From the NCBI RefSeq assembly GCF_014529705.1, contig NZ_JAANIH010000004.1:124001-188000 (forward strand): a stretch of DNA of 64,000 nucleotides, written 5' to 3'. A model generated the notes under the pieces. It searched no databases and was not told the DNA's origin. It saw only the letters and a list, made by a program, of their open reading frames with translations. Each line of letters begins with the position of its first letter. Positions within the stretch are counted from its first letter, which is position 1. Origin of the DNA: Bradyrhizobium campsiandrae. GTDB lineage: Bacteria; Pseudomonadota; Alphaproteobacteria; Rhizobiales; Xanthobacteraceae. This document shows positions 54,179 through 63,065 of the stretch, in pieces. Made by a program: the position numbers and the translations under genes.

Positions 54179-54664
54179 TCAATCTGCACCTTCTGCCCTG
54201 GGCGGCAAACGACGGATCTGAAAGCCGGTCTTGGTCTGCTCGAAACCTGCTGAGGTATAAAAGGCCAGCGTCGACGGCTTCTTCGAGCCGGTCATCAACA
54301 TGACTTTGTAGCAGCCGGCCTGCCACGCGCCGGCAACGGCGGCCTCAAGGATTCGTTTGCCATAGCCGCGGCCCCTGAACGCTACGTCGGTGACGACATT
54401 CTCGATGAGCCCGTAAGCGCGGCCTCCACGCGTCAAATTGGGGATTATCACGAGAGTACAGGATGCGACGACAGAACTTGCGATGAGGCCGATCAACACC
54501 GCGCTTCCGCGATATGCCTGCAGTTCGTTGAGGCGCTGTACGGCGAGGTCGAGGGGCGGGCTTTCGTCGTCGGGATCGAGATGCCGGTAGAGCGCCAGAA
54601 GCTGCGGTAGGTCGACGGGCAGGGCGGGCCGAATGTCCAGGGGCATGCGGGTCTGTCCGTTCAT
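54179..54664 (-). CDS. GNAT family N-acetyltransferase
   Basis: A 161-aa acetyltransferase. Motif A, VTDVAFRGRGYGKRILEAAV (about 95-114), binds acetyl-CoA; motif B is LMTGSKKPSTLAFYTSAGFE. The substrate is unknown. The start ATG 54664 overlaps the ModE-like stop (ATGA), so it is translated with it; ATG 54646 is the alternative. The 3' end lies 56 bp before the GST start. Confidence 0.88.
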   Translation of the reverse strand: MNGQTRMPLDIRPALPVDLPQLLALYRHLDPDDESPPLDLAVQRLNELQAYRGSAVLIGLIASSVVASCTLVIIPNLTRGGRAYGLIENVVTDVAFRGRGYGKRILEAAVAGAWQAGCYKVMLMTGSKKPSTLAFYTSAGFEQTKTGFQIRRLPPRAEGAD

Positions 54665-55038
54665 GATTTGCGCGACCGCGCGATGTCGCTCTTGAGCGCT
54701 TCCAGCTCCTTGTGTACGGCGCGGGCGGCGTCGCGCTCGATCTTGCGGTAGCGCGCGACGAGCTTTTCGCCGAACGGCGTCAGCATCGCGCCGCCGCCGT
54801 TCTTGCCGCCGGCCTGCGGCTCGACCGCGGCATGCCTGCAAATCCGGTTGATCTCGTCGACGAGATCCCAGGCGCGCTTGTACGACATATCCATGGCGCG
54901 ACCGGCCGCCGAGATCGAGCCTTGCTCGCGGATCTGCTCCAGAAGCTCGATCTTGCCGGGTCCGATCCGGTCCTCGCCGTCGAAGTCGATGCGAAGGCTC
55001 AGTTGAGGAAGCGATTTGGCGCTCGCGCGCGACATCAT
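54661..55038 (-). CDS. ModE N-terminal-like winged helix protein (no molybdate domain)
   Basis: A 125-aa protein matching only the LysR-like DNA-binding half of ModE: FDGEDRIGPGKIELLEQI, then GSISAAGRAMDMSYKRAWDLVDEINR and GGKNGGGAMLTPFGEKLV. The C-terminal MOP/TOBE domains that bind molybdate are absent, so it may sense something else or nothing. It is the first gene of a two-gene operon with the acetyltransferase. ModE-like stand-alone HTH proteins are common in rhizobia but their targets are rarely known. Confidence 0.82.
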   Translation of the reverse strand: MMSRASAKSLPQLSLRIDFDGEDRIGPGKIELLEQIREQGSISAAGRAMDMSYKRAWDLVDEINRICRHAAVEPQAGGKNGGGAMLTPFGEKLVARYRKIERDAARAVHKELEALKSDIARSRKS

Positions 55039-55258
55039 GGCGTCTCTTGAATGACTCTAAGGCGAGATTGCCATTCTTGCCTGCCGCGAACAAGGCGCAC
55101 GCGGCCCGCCGCTTCATCCTGCGGCATGCTTTTCGAGATCGATAAAATTGTCTGAAATCCGCTCAGCGGCGGCAAACCGTGCGGACAAGAAGCACGGCGC
55201 TTTAAACCAGAGATTTGGAACCGACCTGCATCCTGCTGCAAAAGGGCAGGGCATCAAC

Positions 55259-55522
55259 ATGTCGGTTTTCAAGGAGGTCATCGCAGCGATCGCGGGAGTC
55301 TACGCACTCCTGTTCGTGTGCGACACATTGTTCGGGGTCGGTGAGGCGCGCTTCGACGACAGCTATTACAGCTCCAACTTCTACGCGCCGAAACCGCAGG
55401 AATTCCGCTTCGCCAGCGACACGCCGCCGGCGACCCGCGTGAGCGATGCCTTTGCGCAATTCTCGGCAGCCGAAGCCAAGCCGAACAAACGCTATTCGTC
55501 ACTGACGACGATCATCCGCTAG
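55259..55522 (+). CDS. Small membrane-anchored hypothetical protein
   Basis: An 87-aa protein with one N-terminal hydrophobic segment (VIAAIAGVYALLFVCD) and a Tyr/Ser-rich, polar C-terminus. The leader contains a Cys, but no lipobox. An AGGG stretch lies 12-15 bases upstream of ATG 55259. No family. Its stop shares CTAG with the stop of the convergent COG4705 gene. Confidence 0.65.
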   Translation: MSVFKEVIAAIAGVYALLFVCDTLFGVGEARFDDSYYSSNFYAPKPQEFRFASDTPPATRVSDAFAQFSAAEAKPNKRYSSLTTIIR

Positions 55523-56313
55523 GCCCGCTCGGCCGCGTGTTCGCCTGGATGCTGCCCGGGGCGCTGCGGGATCAGCAGCAGACAGGCCACCATGAATGCC
55601 GCGATCACGACCGAGGCCAGCGGCCGGCTCAGAGCGAGGCCGCCCTGATCGAGCGGCTTGTCGAGGAAATCGCCGACGGTCGCGCCCAGCGGTCGCGTCA
55701 GGATGAAGGCGGCCCAGAACAGAGTCACACGAGAAACGCGGGTCCAGAAGTAGAGCCCTGCAACGACGGCAAGCCCCGACGCGAAGATCAGCGCGCCTCC
55801 GCGATAACCCATGTCGCCGGTGTCGGCGATCCAGTCGCCGAGCGCGGTGCCCAGCGTCTGCGAGAAAGTGATCGCGCCCCAGTAAAAGGCTTCCGCCCGC
55901 GGGCTGCTGACGCTGTTGACCGAGATAGTTCCTTCCGAGCGATACCAGAGGCCGAGCACCAGCATGAGACAGACGAGCAGCAGCGTCGCGCCGCCGGTGT
56001 AGCCGATGCCGAGCGAGCGGTCGGCGAAATCCGCCATCGTGGTTCCGAAAGTGGTCGAGGCGACGATGGTCGCCCAATAAAGCGATGGATGAAATTTCTG
56101 CGCGCGGACCTGTGCCGCGACGAGGACGACCATCGCCGCCAGGAACAGGCAGGTGCCCGCAAGGTAGCCCCAGTTCAGCGTCATCGTCACGGTGTCGCCG
56201 CCGGTCTCGCCCAGCGTCGTGGCGGCGATCTTGATGATCCAGAAGCCGAGCGTGACTGCGGGGACCTTGCTTTCGGTGACGAGGCTACCGCTACTGGAGT
56301 GATCTTCCATCAT
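55519..56313 (-). CDS. COG4705-like integral membrane protein with four internal repeats
   Basis: A 264-aa membrane protein. Four copies of a motif of the form aromatic-W-x7-TLGxxxGD are seen: FWIIKIAATTLGETGGD, YWATIVASTTFGTTMAD, YWGAITFSQTLGTALGD and FWAAFILTRPLGATVGD. Each begins a pair of hydrophobic segments, giving about eight in total. The repeated acidic ends at membrane level suggest a transport or ion-binding function, which is not established for this family. ATG 56313 (or 56310). Its stop overlaps the convergent 87-aa gene. Confidence 0.8.
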   Translation of the reverse strand: MMEDHSSSGSLVTESKVPAVTLGFWIIKIAATTLGETGGDTVTMTLNWGYLAGTCLFLAAMVVLVAAQVRAQKFHPSLYWATIVASTTFGTTMADFADRSLGIGYTGGATLLLVCLMLVLGLWYRSEGTISVNSVSSPRAEAFYWGAITFSQTLGTALGDWIADTGDMGYRGGALIFASGLAVVAGLYFWTRVSRVTLFWAAFILTRPLGATVGDFLDKPLDQGGLALSRPLASVVIAAFMVACLLLIPQRPGQHPGEHAAERA

Positions 56314-56455
56314 GTCCTCGTTGCGTCCAGTGTGGTCGCAACGAGATCAACTGCGTTGCCGCCCTCTTGGCATTCGCAAACGAGGATGGCGGAAATCGGT
56401 TTCAATTTGGCCGACAACGAAGACGTGATGAGCGCGCAATGCGTCCGCCTGACCA

Positions 56456-57385
56456 TCACTCTCCCTGGATCCATTCCGCAACCCCGCGCCACAGCGTGTC
56501 GCGGTGCTCGGGGCGGAAGAAGCCGAAATGGCCGATCGCCTTGGCGCCGACGTCGGACGGTTTCACCGTGAGCACCTCCGGCTTGATCGCGGTGAAGCCA
56601 CGCGTCAGCAGTTCGACCGCGGGCCGCGTCGCCCAGGGATCGTCGGAGAAGCAGAGCGCGCGCAGCTCGCCCCTGAATTTGGCAAAATTCTCCAGCGCCG
56701 GCAGTTTCGAATCGAACAGGTAATGCGGGCTCGAGACCCACTGCGCCCATTGCAGGAAGACGTCCTTGGGCAGGTCCTCGCCGATGCCCGCCCAGCCCGG
56801 TGCGTAGCCGAGCGCGTGGGTGAGCGGGACGCCAATGAGGTTCATGAAGGCGAAGACGCGATATTTCTCCGGCGATGTCATCAATCGCCAGGTTGCGGCC
56901 TGCGAGGCGACGAACGCGGCGCGCGAAATCTCGCTGTTGTTTTCGATCAGCCCGAGCGCCTGACCGCCGTAGGAGTGGCCGACATAGGCAAGGGGCAGGG
57001 TGCCGTAGCGCTCGCGCATCCAGCGCACTGCCGCGGTGACGTCCTGCGCGGCCCAGTCCGACATCGAAGCCTTGAAGCCGACCAGCGATTTCGGTTGGTT
57101 GTAGCCGACCATGGCCGGCAGGCGGGAGTCGCCGATGCCGCGATAGTCATAGCTGAGCACCGCGCAGCCGCGATGGGCGAGGTAGGATGCAAAGCCGCGA
57201 TAGATCTTGCGGGGGACGGCGGTCGCCGAGTTGATCAGGACGGCGTGGCGCTTGGCGCCGCGCGGCAGGAACAGGGTGCCTGATAGCGCATACCCGTCCA
57301 TCGCCGGGAAGCTGATCTCGTCGATGAAAACGTCGTCCAGTGGCGCATCCATGGGTGGAAGCTGTCTTGCCGTTTCCTCTGCCAT
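56456..57385 (-). CDS. Alpha/beta hydrolase (DUF-type, serine nucleophile)
   Basis: A 309-aa cytosolic hydrolase. The early FLPRGAKRHAVLINSATAVPR gives the oxyanion region, YDYRGIGDSRL the strand after it, the nucleophile elbow is GHSYGGQ and the catalytic His is probably in IGHFGFFRPEH near the C-terminus. It resembles the YheT/acylglycerol-lipase-like esterases of rhizobia. The start is uncertain: ATG 57385 has an almost adjacent AGGG and ATG 57352 is the alternative. Divergent from the DAHP synthase gene. Confidence 0.82.
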   Translation of the reverse strand: MAEETARQLPPMDAPLDDVFIDEISFPAMDGYALSGTLFLPRGAKRHAVLINSATAVPRKIYRGFASYLAHRGCAVLSYDYRGIGDSRLPAMVGYNQPKSLVGFKASMSDWAAQDVTAAVRWMRERYGTLPLAYVGHSYGGQALGLIENNSEISRAAFVASQAATWRLMTSPEKYRVFAFMNLIGVPLTHALGYAPGWAGIGEDLPKDVFLQWAQWVSSPHYLFDSKLPALENFAKFRGELRALCFSDDPWATRPAVELLTRGFTAIKPEVLTVKPSDVGAKAIGHFGFFRPEHRDTLWRGVAEWIQGE

Positions 57386-57532
57386 CCCTAGCAAATGCGA
57401 ATTCGGCTTTGCCTGCAAGGGTTTGCATTGCGAAATGGATTTACAACTGGCGGTGTCGCGCCAGCCTGTGTATAAGGCGGCCCTCGCAACCCACAGATCA
57501 GGTTGCACTTTTTGCTTCACGGAGAGATTGCG

Positions 57533-58921
57533 ATGTCCGAGCGGTGGACGCCCGAGTCCTGGCGCAGCAAGCCGGTGCTACAGGTGCCCGAATATCCCGA
57601 CGCCAAGGCCTTGGCCGACGTCGAGGCGCAGCTTGCGACCTTTCCGCCGCTGGTGTTCGCCGGCGAAGCGCGCAATCTGAAGAAGGCGCTGGCCCGTGTC
57701 GCCGCTGGCGAGGCCTTCCTGCTCCAGGGCGGCGATTGTGCCGAGAGCTTTGCCGAGCACGGCGCCAACAACATCCGCGATTTCTTCCGCGTGCTGCTGC
57801 AGATGGCGGTGGTGCTGACCTATGCCGGTGCGGTGCCGGTCGTGAAGGTCGGCCGCATCGCCGGCCAGTTTGCCAAGCCGCGCTCGTCGCCGACCGAGAA
57901 GGTTGGTGGCGTCGAGTTGCCGAGCTATCGCGGCGACATCGTCAACGACATCGCCTTCACCAAGGAAGCGCGCATTCCCGATCCGCAGCGCCAGCTGATG
58001 GCCTATCGCCAGTCGGCCGCGACGCTGAACCTGCTGCGGGCCTTCGCCACCGGCGGTTACGCCAATCTCGGCAGCGTGCATGAATGGATGCTCGGCTTCC
58101 TCAAGGATAGCCCTCAATCACGCCGCTACAAGGAATTGGCCGACCGCATCTCGGATGCGCTGAACTTCATGCGCGCCTGCGGCCTCGATCTCGAGAGCCA
58201 TCCGGAACTGCGCGCCACCGATTTCTACACCAGCCATGAGGCGCTGCTGCTCGGCTACGAGCAGGCCATGACGCGGGTCGATTCCACCACCGGCGACTGG
58301 TACGCGACCTCGGGCCACATGATCTGGATCGGCGACCGCACCCGCCAGCTCGATCACGGCCATGTCGAATATTTCCGCGGCATCAAGAACCCGATCGGCC
58401 TGAAGTGCGGCCCGTCGCTCAAGCCCGACGAGTTGCTGAAGCTGATCGACGTGCTCAACCCCGACAACGAGCCGGGCCGGTTGACCCTGATCAACCGCTT
58501 CGGCTCCGACAAGATCGCCGATCATCTGCCGGGCCTGATCCGCGCGGTGAAGCGCGAGGGCAGGGTGGTGGTCTGGTCGTGCGATCCCATGCACGGCAAC
58601 ACCATCACCTCCACGACGGGCTACAAGACGCGGCCGTTCGACCGCGTGCTCTCCGAGGTGAAGTCGTTCTTCACGATCCATGCGGCGGAAGGCACCCATG
58701 CCGGCGGCGTGCACCTCGAGATGACCGGCCAGGACGTCACCGAATGTATCGGCGGCGCCCGCGCCATCACCGACGAGGATCTCAACGACCGCTATCACAC
58801 GGTCTGCGATCCCCGGCTCAATGCCGAGCAATCCATCGACATGGCTTTCCTGATCGCCGAACTGTTGAAGCAGGAACGCGCCGGCAAGGTCAGGCCGATG
58901 CCGGCCGCAGCGGGGCTCTAG
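57533..58921 (+). CDS. aroG: 3-deoxy-7-phosphoheptulonate synthase, class II
   Basis: A 462-aa enzyme that makes DAHP from phosphoenolpyruvate and erythrose 4-phosphate, the first step of the shikimate pathway. The plant/microbial class II type is clear from [60 protein letters not shown] and the C-terminal metal-binding region [15 protein letters not shown] and [19 protein letters not shown] precedes ATG 57533. First gene of an operon with dgkA and nadE. Confidence 0.95.
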   Translation: MSERWTPESWRSKPVLQVPEYPDAKALADVEAQLATFPPLVFAGEARNLKKALARVAAGEAFLLQGGDCAESFAEHGANNIRDFFRVLLQMAVVLTYAGAVPVVKVGRIAGQFAKPRSSPTEKVGGVELPSYRGDIVNDIAFTKEARIPDPQRQLMAYRQSAATLNLLRAFATGGYANLGSVHEWMLGFLKDSPQSRRYKELADRISDALNFMRACGLDLESHPELRATDFYTSHEALLLGYEQAMTRVDSTTGDWYATSGHMIWIGDRTRQLDHGHVEYFRGIKNPIGLKCGPSLKPDELLKLIDVLNPDNEPGRLTLINRFGSDKIADHLPGLIRAVKREGRVVVWSCDPMHGNTITSTTGYKTRPFDRVLSEVKSFFTIHAAEGTHAGGVHLEMTGQDVTECIGGARAITDEDLNDRYHTVCDPRLNAEQSIDMAFLIAELLKQERAGKVRPMPAAAGL

Positions 58922-58925
58922 GACC

Positions 58926-59279
58926 TTGCTGCGCATCTGGAAGGCCACGATCAATTCCCGCAACGGAATGGCCTTTGCGTTCCGTTCGGAGCAGGCTATC
59001 CGCGAGGAGGTCTTTGCACTGATCCTGTCGCTGCCGGTGGCATGGTTCGTTGCCGCGACCGCGATGCGGGCAGTCGAGCTGGTGTGTGCGGTCGCCTTCG
59101 TGCTGGTCGTCGAGCTGCTCAACACTGCGATCGAGAAGCTTGCCGACCGCCTGACGATGGATCACGACAAGCAGATCGGCCGGGTCAAGGACATGGGCTC
59201 GGCCGCCGTTGGGGTCGCGCTGCTGATGGCTGGCGCGTTCTGGATCATCGCCATCATCGAGCGATTGGGATTCCTCTAA
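58926..59279 (+). CDS. dgkA: Diacylglycerol kinase
   Basis: A 117-aa inner membrane enzyme that phosphorylates diacylglycerol to phosphatidate. It has an N-terminal amphipathic helix and three hydrophobic segments. The active-site blocks NSRNGMAFAFRSEQAIREE and VVELLNTAIEKLADRL are present. The start is TTG 58926, four bases after the aroG stop codon with no clear ribosome binding site of its own, so it should depend on coupled translation. Confidence 0.92.
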   Translation: MLRIWKATINSRNGMAFAFRSEQAIREEVFALILSLPVAWFVAATAMRAVELVCAVAFVLVVELLNTAIEKLADRLTMDHDKQIGRVKDMGSAAVGVALLMAGAFWIIAIIERLGFL

Positions 59280-59295
59280 CGCGAGGACGGCGGCC

Positions 59296-61053
59296 ATGAC
59301 CGAACGTCTCAATGCCTTCGCGGTCACGATCGCCCAGCTCAATCCGACCATGGGCGATATCGAGGGCAATGCCGCGAAGGTTCGCGTGGCGCGCGCGCGC
59401 GCCATCGCCGACGGCGCCGATCTCGTGCTGTTTCCCGAATTGTTCATCGCCGGCTATCCGCCGGAGGATCTGGTGCAGAAACCGGCCTTCCATGCGGCCT
59501 GTCGCGCTGCAATCGAAACGCTCGCGCGCGAGACTGCCGACGGTGGACCGGCGTTGCTGGTCGGCACGCCCTGGGTCGAGGACGGCAAGCTCTACAATGC
59601 CTGCGCGCTGCTGGACGGCGGGCGCATCGCGGCCCTGCGTTTCAAGTGCAATCTGCCGAACTACGGCGTGTTCGACGAGAAGCGGCTGTTTTCGCGCGGA
59701 CCGGCAGCGGGCCCCGTCACCGTGCGCGGGGTACGGATCGGCGTGCCGATCTGCGAGGATATCTGGCTGGAAGAGTCCGAAGACTACGAGAACGTGGTCG
59801 AGACGCTGGCGGAAACCGGCGCCGAGATCCTTCTGGTGCCGAACGGCTCGCCCTATGGCCGCGACAAGAACGACGTGCGCCTGTCGGTTGCGGTGGCGCG
59901 CGTCACCGAAAGCGGCCTGCCGCTGGTCTATCTCAACCAGGTCTGCGGCCAGGACGAACTCGTGTTCGACGGCGCCTCGTTCGCGCTCAACGGCGATCTC
60001 TCGCTTGCGGCGCAACTGCCGGCGTTCGCGGAGAGCATCACCACGCTGCGCTTCGTCCGGACCGGGGGCGATTGGCGCTGCGCCGGTCCGATCGCCGAGC
60101 AGCCCGAAGGCGACAAGGCCGACTATGCCGCCTGTGTGCTCGGCTTGCGCGACTACGTCGGCAAGAACGGCTTTCCTGGCGTGCTGCTCGGCATTTCCGG
60201 CGGCATCGACTCCGCGCTGTGCGCGGCGATTGCGGTCGACGCGCTCGGCGCCGACCAGGTGCATGGCTTGATGCTGCCTTATCGCTACACGGCTGCGCAC
60301 TCGATTGCCGATGCCGGCGAGCTCGCCGGCCATCTCGGCATCCGCTACGAGGTGTTGCCGATCGCGGAAGCCGTGACCGGCTTCGAGACCATCCTATCCG
60401 GCCTGTTCAAGAACCTGCCGCCTGACATCACCGAGGAAAACCTGCAGGCCCGCACCCGCGGCACGCTGTTGATGGCGGTTTCCAACAAGACCGGGCTGAT
60501 GGTGGTGACGACAGGCAACAAATCGGAGATGTCGGTCGGCTATGCCACGCTCTATGGCGACATGAACGGCGGCTTCAATCCGATCAAGGACATCTACAAG
60601 ACGCAAGTGTTTCGGCTGGCGGCTCTGCGCAATGCATGGAAGCCCGAGGGGGCGCTCGGACCAACCGGCGAAGTGATCCCGCCCGACATCATCACGCGTC
60701 CGCCGACGGCGGAGCTGCGCGAGAACCAGACCGATCAGGATTCACTGCCGCCCTACGACGTGCTCGATGCGATCCTGGAGCGGCTGGTCGAACGCGAGGA
60801 GCCGCTCGACCAGATCATCGCGGCAGGTTTCGACCGCGAGACGGTGACCCGGATCGACCATCTGCTCAACGTCGCCGAATACAAGCGCCGCCAGGCCGCG
60901 CCCGGCGTGAAGGTGACGCGGAAAAATTTCGGCCGCGATCGCCGCTATCCCATCACCAACCGCTTCCGCGACCGGGGCGAGAAACTGCCGGCCCCCGACG
61001 AGACGCTGGTCTCGCGCGGCAGCAAGGCGTCGATCGACGCGTTTGAAGGATGA
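59296..61053 (+). CDS. nadE: NAD+ synthase (glutamine-hydrolysing)
   Basis: A 585-aa two-domain enzyme that converts nicotinate adenine dinucleotide to NAD+ using glutamine as nitrogen donor. The N-terminal nitrilase-type glutaminase (about 1-265) carries FPELFIAGYPPEDL (Glu), the Lys in RFKCNLPNYGVFDEKR and Cys in VPICEDIWLEE. The synthetase domain has the P-loop GISGGIDSALCA, TTGNKSEMSVGYATLYGDMNGG and the PTAELRENQTDQDSLPPYDVLD end. GAGGA lies nine bases before ATG 59296. Third gene of the aroG operon. Confidence 0.95.
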   Translation: MTERLNAFAVTIAQLNPTMGDIEGNAAKVRVARARAIADGADLVLFPELFIAGYPPEDLVQKPAFHAACRAAIETLARETADGGPALLVGTPWVEDGKLYNACALLDGGRIAALRFKCNLPNYGVFDEKRLFSRGPAAGPVTVRGVRIGVPICEDIWLEESEDYENVVETLAETGAEILLVPNGSPYGRDKNDVRLSVAVARVTESGLPLVYLNQVCGQDELVFDGASFALNGDLSLAAQLPAFAESITTLRFVRTGGDWRCAGPIAEQPEGDKADYAACVLGLRDYVGKNGFPGVLLGISGGIDSALCAAIAVDALGADQVHGLMLPYRYTAAHSIADAGELAGHLGIRYEVLPIAEAVTGFETILSGLFKNLPPDITEENLQARTRGTLLMAVSNKTGLMVVTTGNKSEMSVGYATLYGDMNGGFNPIKDIYKTQVFRLAALRNAWKPEGALGPTGEVIPPDIITRPPTAELRENQTDQDSLPPYDVLDAILERLVEREEPLDQIIAAGFDRETVTRIDHLLNVAEYKRRQAAPGVKVTRKNFGRDRRYPITNRFRDRGEKLPAPDETLVSRGSKASIDAFEG

Positions 61054-61068
61054 GGCGGAGTAGATAGA

Positions 61069-61144
61069 GTAGGGTGGGCAAAGCGAAGCGTGCCCACCAC
61101 TTCTAACACGTGGGCACAGCGCTACGCGCTTTTGCCCACCCTAC
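61069..61144. repeat. Nested-hairpin repeat element, copy B
   Basis: A 76-bp element with 14-bp perfect terminal inverted repeats (GTAGGGTGGGCAAA and complement at 61131-61144). GTGGGCA and its complement alternate four times, giving two small hairpins within one long stem, as in the 101-bp copy at 32194. It lies between the 3' ends of the convergent nadE and DUF2865 genes and could serve as a bidirectional terminator. Confidence 0.85.
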
Positions 61145-61164
61145 AGTCGCCGTCGTGTGGATGT

Positions 61165-62346
61165 CTACTTCTGCTGCTGCGGCAAGAACTGTGGGCCGAC
61201 CGAGCGGATCGGCTTGTTCTCCGATGACGTTGTGGGAGCGGCATCTGCGGGCGGCGTCGCCGGTGCAGCGGCGGTCGTCGGAGCGGGAGCGCCCTTCTTG
61301 CCATTCGCCGGTGCGCCCTTGGTGAGCTGCCGCTGCTGCATCTTCTTGGCGCTCTCTTCCGTGACGATGATGTCGCCCTGTTGCTCGACGGCGGCCTTGT
61401 CGTCGGCCGATTTCAGCGCGTCGGCCCAGCTCTGGCCGGCCGCCTTGCAGGAGCAGGACGGGTTGAACTCGCTGCGGAATTTGAAGGCGGTTGGCAGTGA
61501 CGTGTAGGGCTGGCCGCTGATGGAGACCGCGGAGTTCATGTCCTCGCCGGGATTGCGATGGGCGTAGAGCACGGCTTCGGCCGCCGGGCACAACGCCTTG
61601 CAGGTCTTCTCGTCATCCGGGAAGCGCGCCGGCACGGTCGCGAACGAGATCGGGAAATAGGCGCCGTCACAGGTGCGCACGCACACGGTGCGATAGGTGC
61701 CGGACTGCGGGCCGCCGAAATCGGCCGGCGGCGCGCCGGTCGGATTATTCGGGTTGTTGCCGCCACCGAACAGGTTGCTCAGGAAGTTGCCGCCTTGCGA
61801 CTGCGCGGCATTGGCGTATTGCGGGCCGCAATTGTTCTGCGCGAGCGCAATCAAGACCGAGCGGCGCTGGCTGTCGCGCTCGGGGCTGCCGCCACCGGGA
61901 CCGCCGCCGCGCAGGCGCTCGAGATTGCCGGTGATCTGGTCCAGATTGGCGCGCATCTGCTGGATCTGCGTGTTGACAGGACCGCATTGCGCCGACTGGC
62001 CGTTGAACAGCGAGAAGAAGCCGGAGGAATCGCAGCCCATGCGCTTGGCCTGCATGGTGACGCGGTCGAGCTCGGCCTGCTGCCGGCTCTGGGAATCCTG
62101 GTAGCGGCGGATCTGCTCGTCACGTGCGGGGTCGCTGCTTCCGCCACGATCGAGCGCGGCGAGCTGTCCCTCCAGCCGCACGCACATCGGGTTCGGTCCG
62201 AGGCCGCCCTGGGCCGGCGGAGGCGGCGGTCCGGGCGGCCCGGCCTGCGCGAAGGCATCGGTGACGAGCACGACGCCGAGAAGCACGGTGCAGGCAAGGA
62301 GGGAGCAGGGACGGGACAGAGACAAAAGTTCAGGCATATCCGCCAT
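61165..62346 (-). CDS. DUF2865 exported protein
   Basis: A 393-aa exported protein. Signal peptide (about 1-33, DAFA-Q), Pro/Gly-rich start, a coiled region rich in Gln and Arg (about 75-170), a Gly/Asn-rich linker, then the conserved C-terminal domain with RTVCVRTCDGAYFPISFATVPA, TCKALCPA and CSCKAAG, typical of DUF2865 (Cys-rich, alphaproteobacterial). A Lys/Pro/Ala tail follows. ATG 62346 and 62337 are the only starts compatible with the signal; neither has a strong ribosome binding site. Confidence 0.82.
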   Translation of the reverse strand: MADMPELLSLSRPCSLLACTVLLGVVLVTDAFAQAGPPGPPPPPAQGGLGPNPMCVRLEGQLAALDRGGSSDPARDEQIRRYQDSQSRQQAELDRVTMQAKRMGCDSSGFFSLFNGQSAQCGPVNTQIQQMRANLDQITGNLERLRGGGPGGGSPERDSQRRSVLIALAQNNCGPQYANAAQSQGGNFLSNLFGGGNNPNNPTGAPPADFGGPQSGTYRTVCVRTCDGAYFPISFATVPARFPDDEKTCKALCPAAEAVLYAHRNPGEDMNSAVSISGQPYTSLPTAFKFRSEFNPSCSCKAAGQSWADALKSADDKAAVEQQGDIIVTEESAKKMQQRQLTKGAPANGKKGAPAPTTAAAPATPPADAAPTTSSENKPIRSVGPQFLPQQQK

Positions 62347-62474
62347 TCTAGCGAGGTCACGGCCGGGCGTGATTGGGGGCCGACGCGCGCCCTCCAATAG
62401 CCGCTTCCTGCGGCATCGTCACGTCGTTTCAGGGGCCGAAGATGGGTCCTAAGGTCCGCCAGTTCCGAGGAAAT

Positions 62475-62780
62475 TCAGCGCTGGCAGGTGATTGCGACAT
62501 ATTCGTCGCAATGGCCTTGGGAGCAGTTTGCGCCGGATTTGGGGACAGAGCCGGTAATTTCGTCGGGATCGACCCGGCGGTAACTTGATGCCTGTGCAAA
62601 GTCGCGTGACTGGCAATAAAGGCGGGCGACCTGGGCGCCGCATTTGTCGCTCCTGGCCAGGCACTGATCGGCACCATGGCCGTCGGCCGGGTTGGCGATG
62701 ATGAAGACACGGGTCTCGGCGAAGGCGCCGGATGCCGCGACGACGGAGACACAGAAAATCAGCGCGAACAGGGATCGCAT
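62475..62780 (-). CDS. Small exported cysteine-containing protein
   Basis: A 101-aa protein. The signal peptide (about 1-21, GAFA-E) is followed by an 80-aa domain with five cysteines (C40, C47, C56, C86 and C91 approximately) that could form disulfides in the periplasm. Blocks are HGADQCLARSDKCGAQVAR and NCSQGHCDEYVAITC. I do not recognise a family. It lies alone between the DUF2865 gene and cysS, with 285 bp upstream. Confidence 0.75.
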   Translation of the reverse strand: MRSLFALIFCVSVVAASGAFAETRVFIIANPADGHGADQCLARSDKCGAQVARLYCQSRDFAQASSYRRVDPDEITGSVPKSGANCSQGHCDEYVAITCQR

Positions 62781-63065
62781 GGGTGCACAAGGGGGCTGGA
62801 GATCGCGCGCATCTCAATAAACTCAAAAGGTTAAGGAGAATGGAACCCAGCCCCGGGGCCCTGCCGCTTTGCGGAGACAAGACGGCCATTTCGCGGCTCT
62901 CTTGACGGAAGGCGGCCTCATAGCCCATATGACCGGCATGAACGGTCTCCTCGCCATCTGCATCATTTGCCGCGAGATTACGAGCTAGCGATTCGCTGGC
63001 TGGAGCCGTCTTTTCTCAAAACACATTGAGAGCACTGGACGCCCGGCCGAGAGGGATGGGTTGTC
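62781..63065. other. 285-bp divergent intergenic region before cysS
   Basis: Holds the promoters of the small exported protein and cysS. No riboswitch-like or T-box-like element was recognised; a T-box would be unusual in this lineage. Confidence 0.4.
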
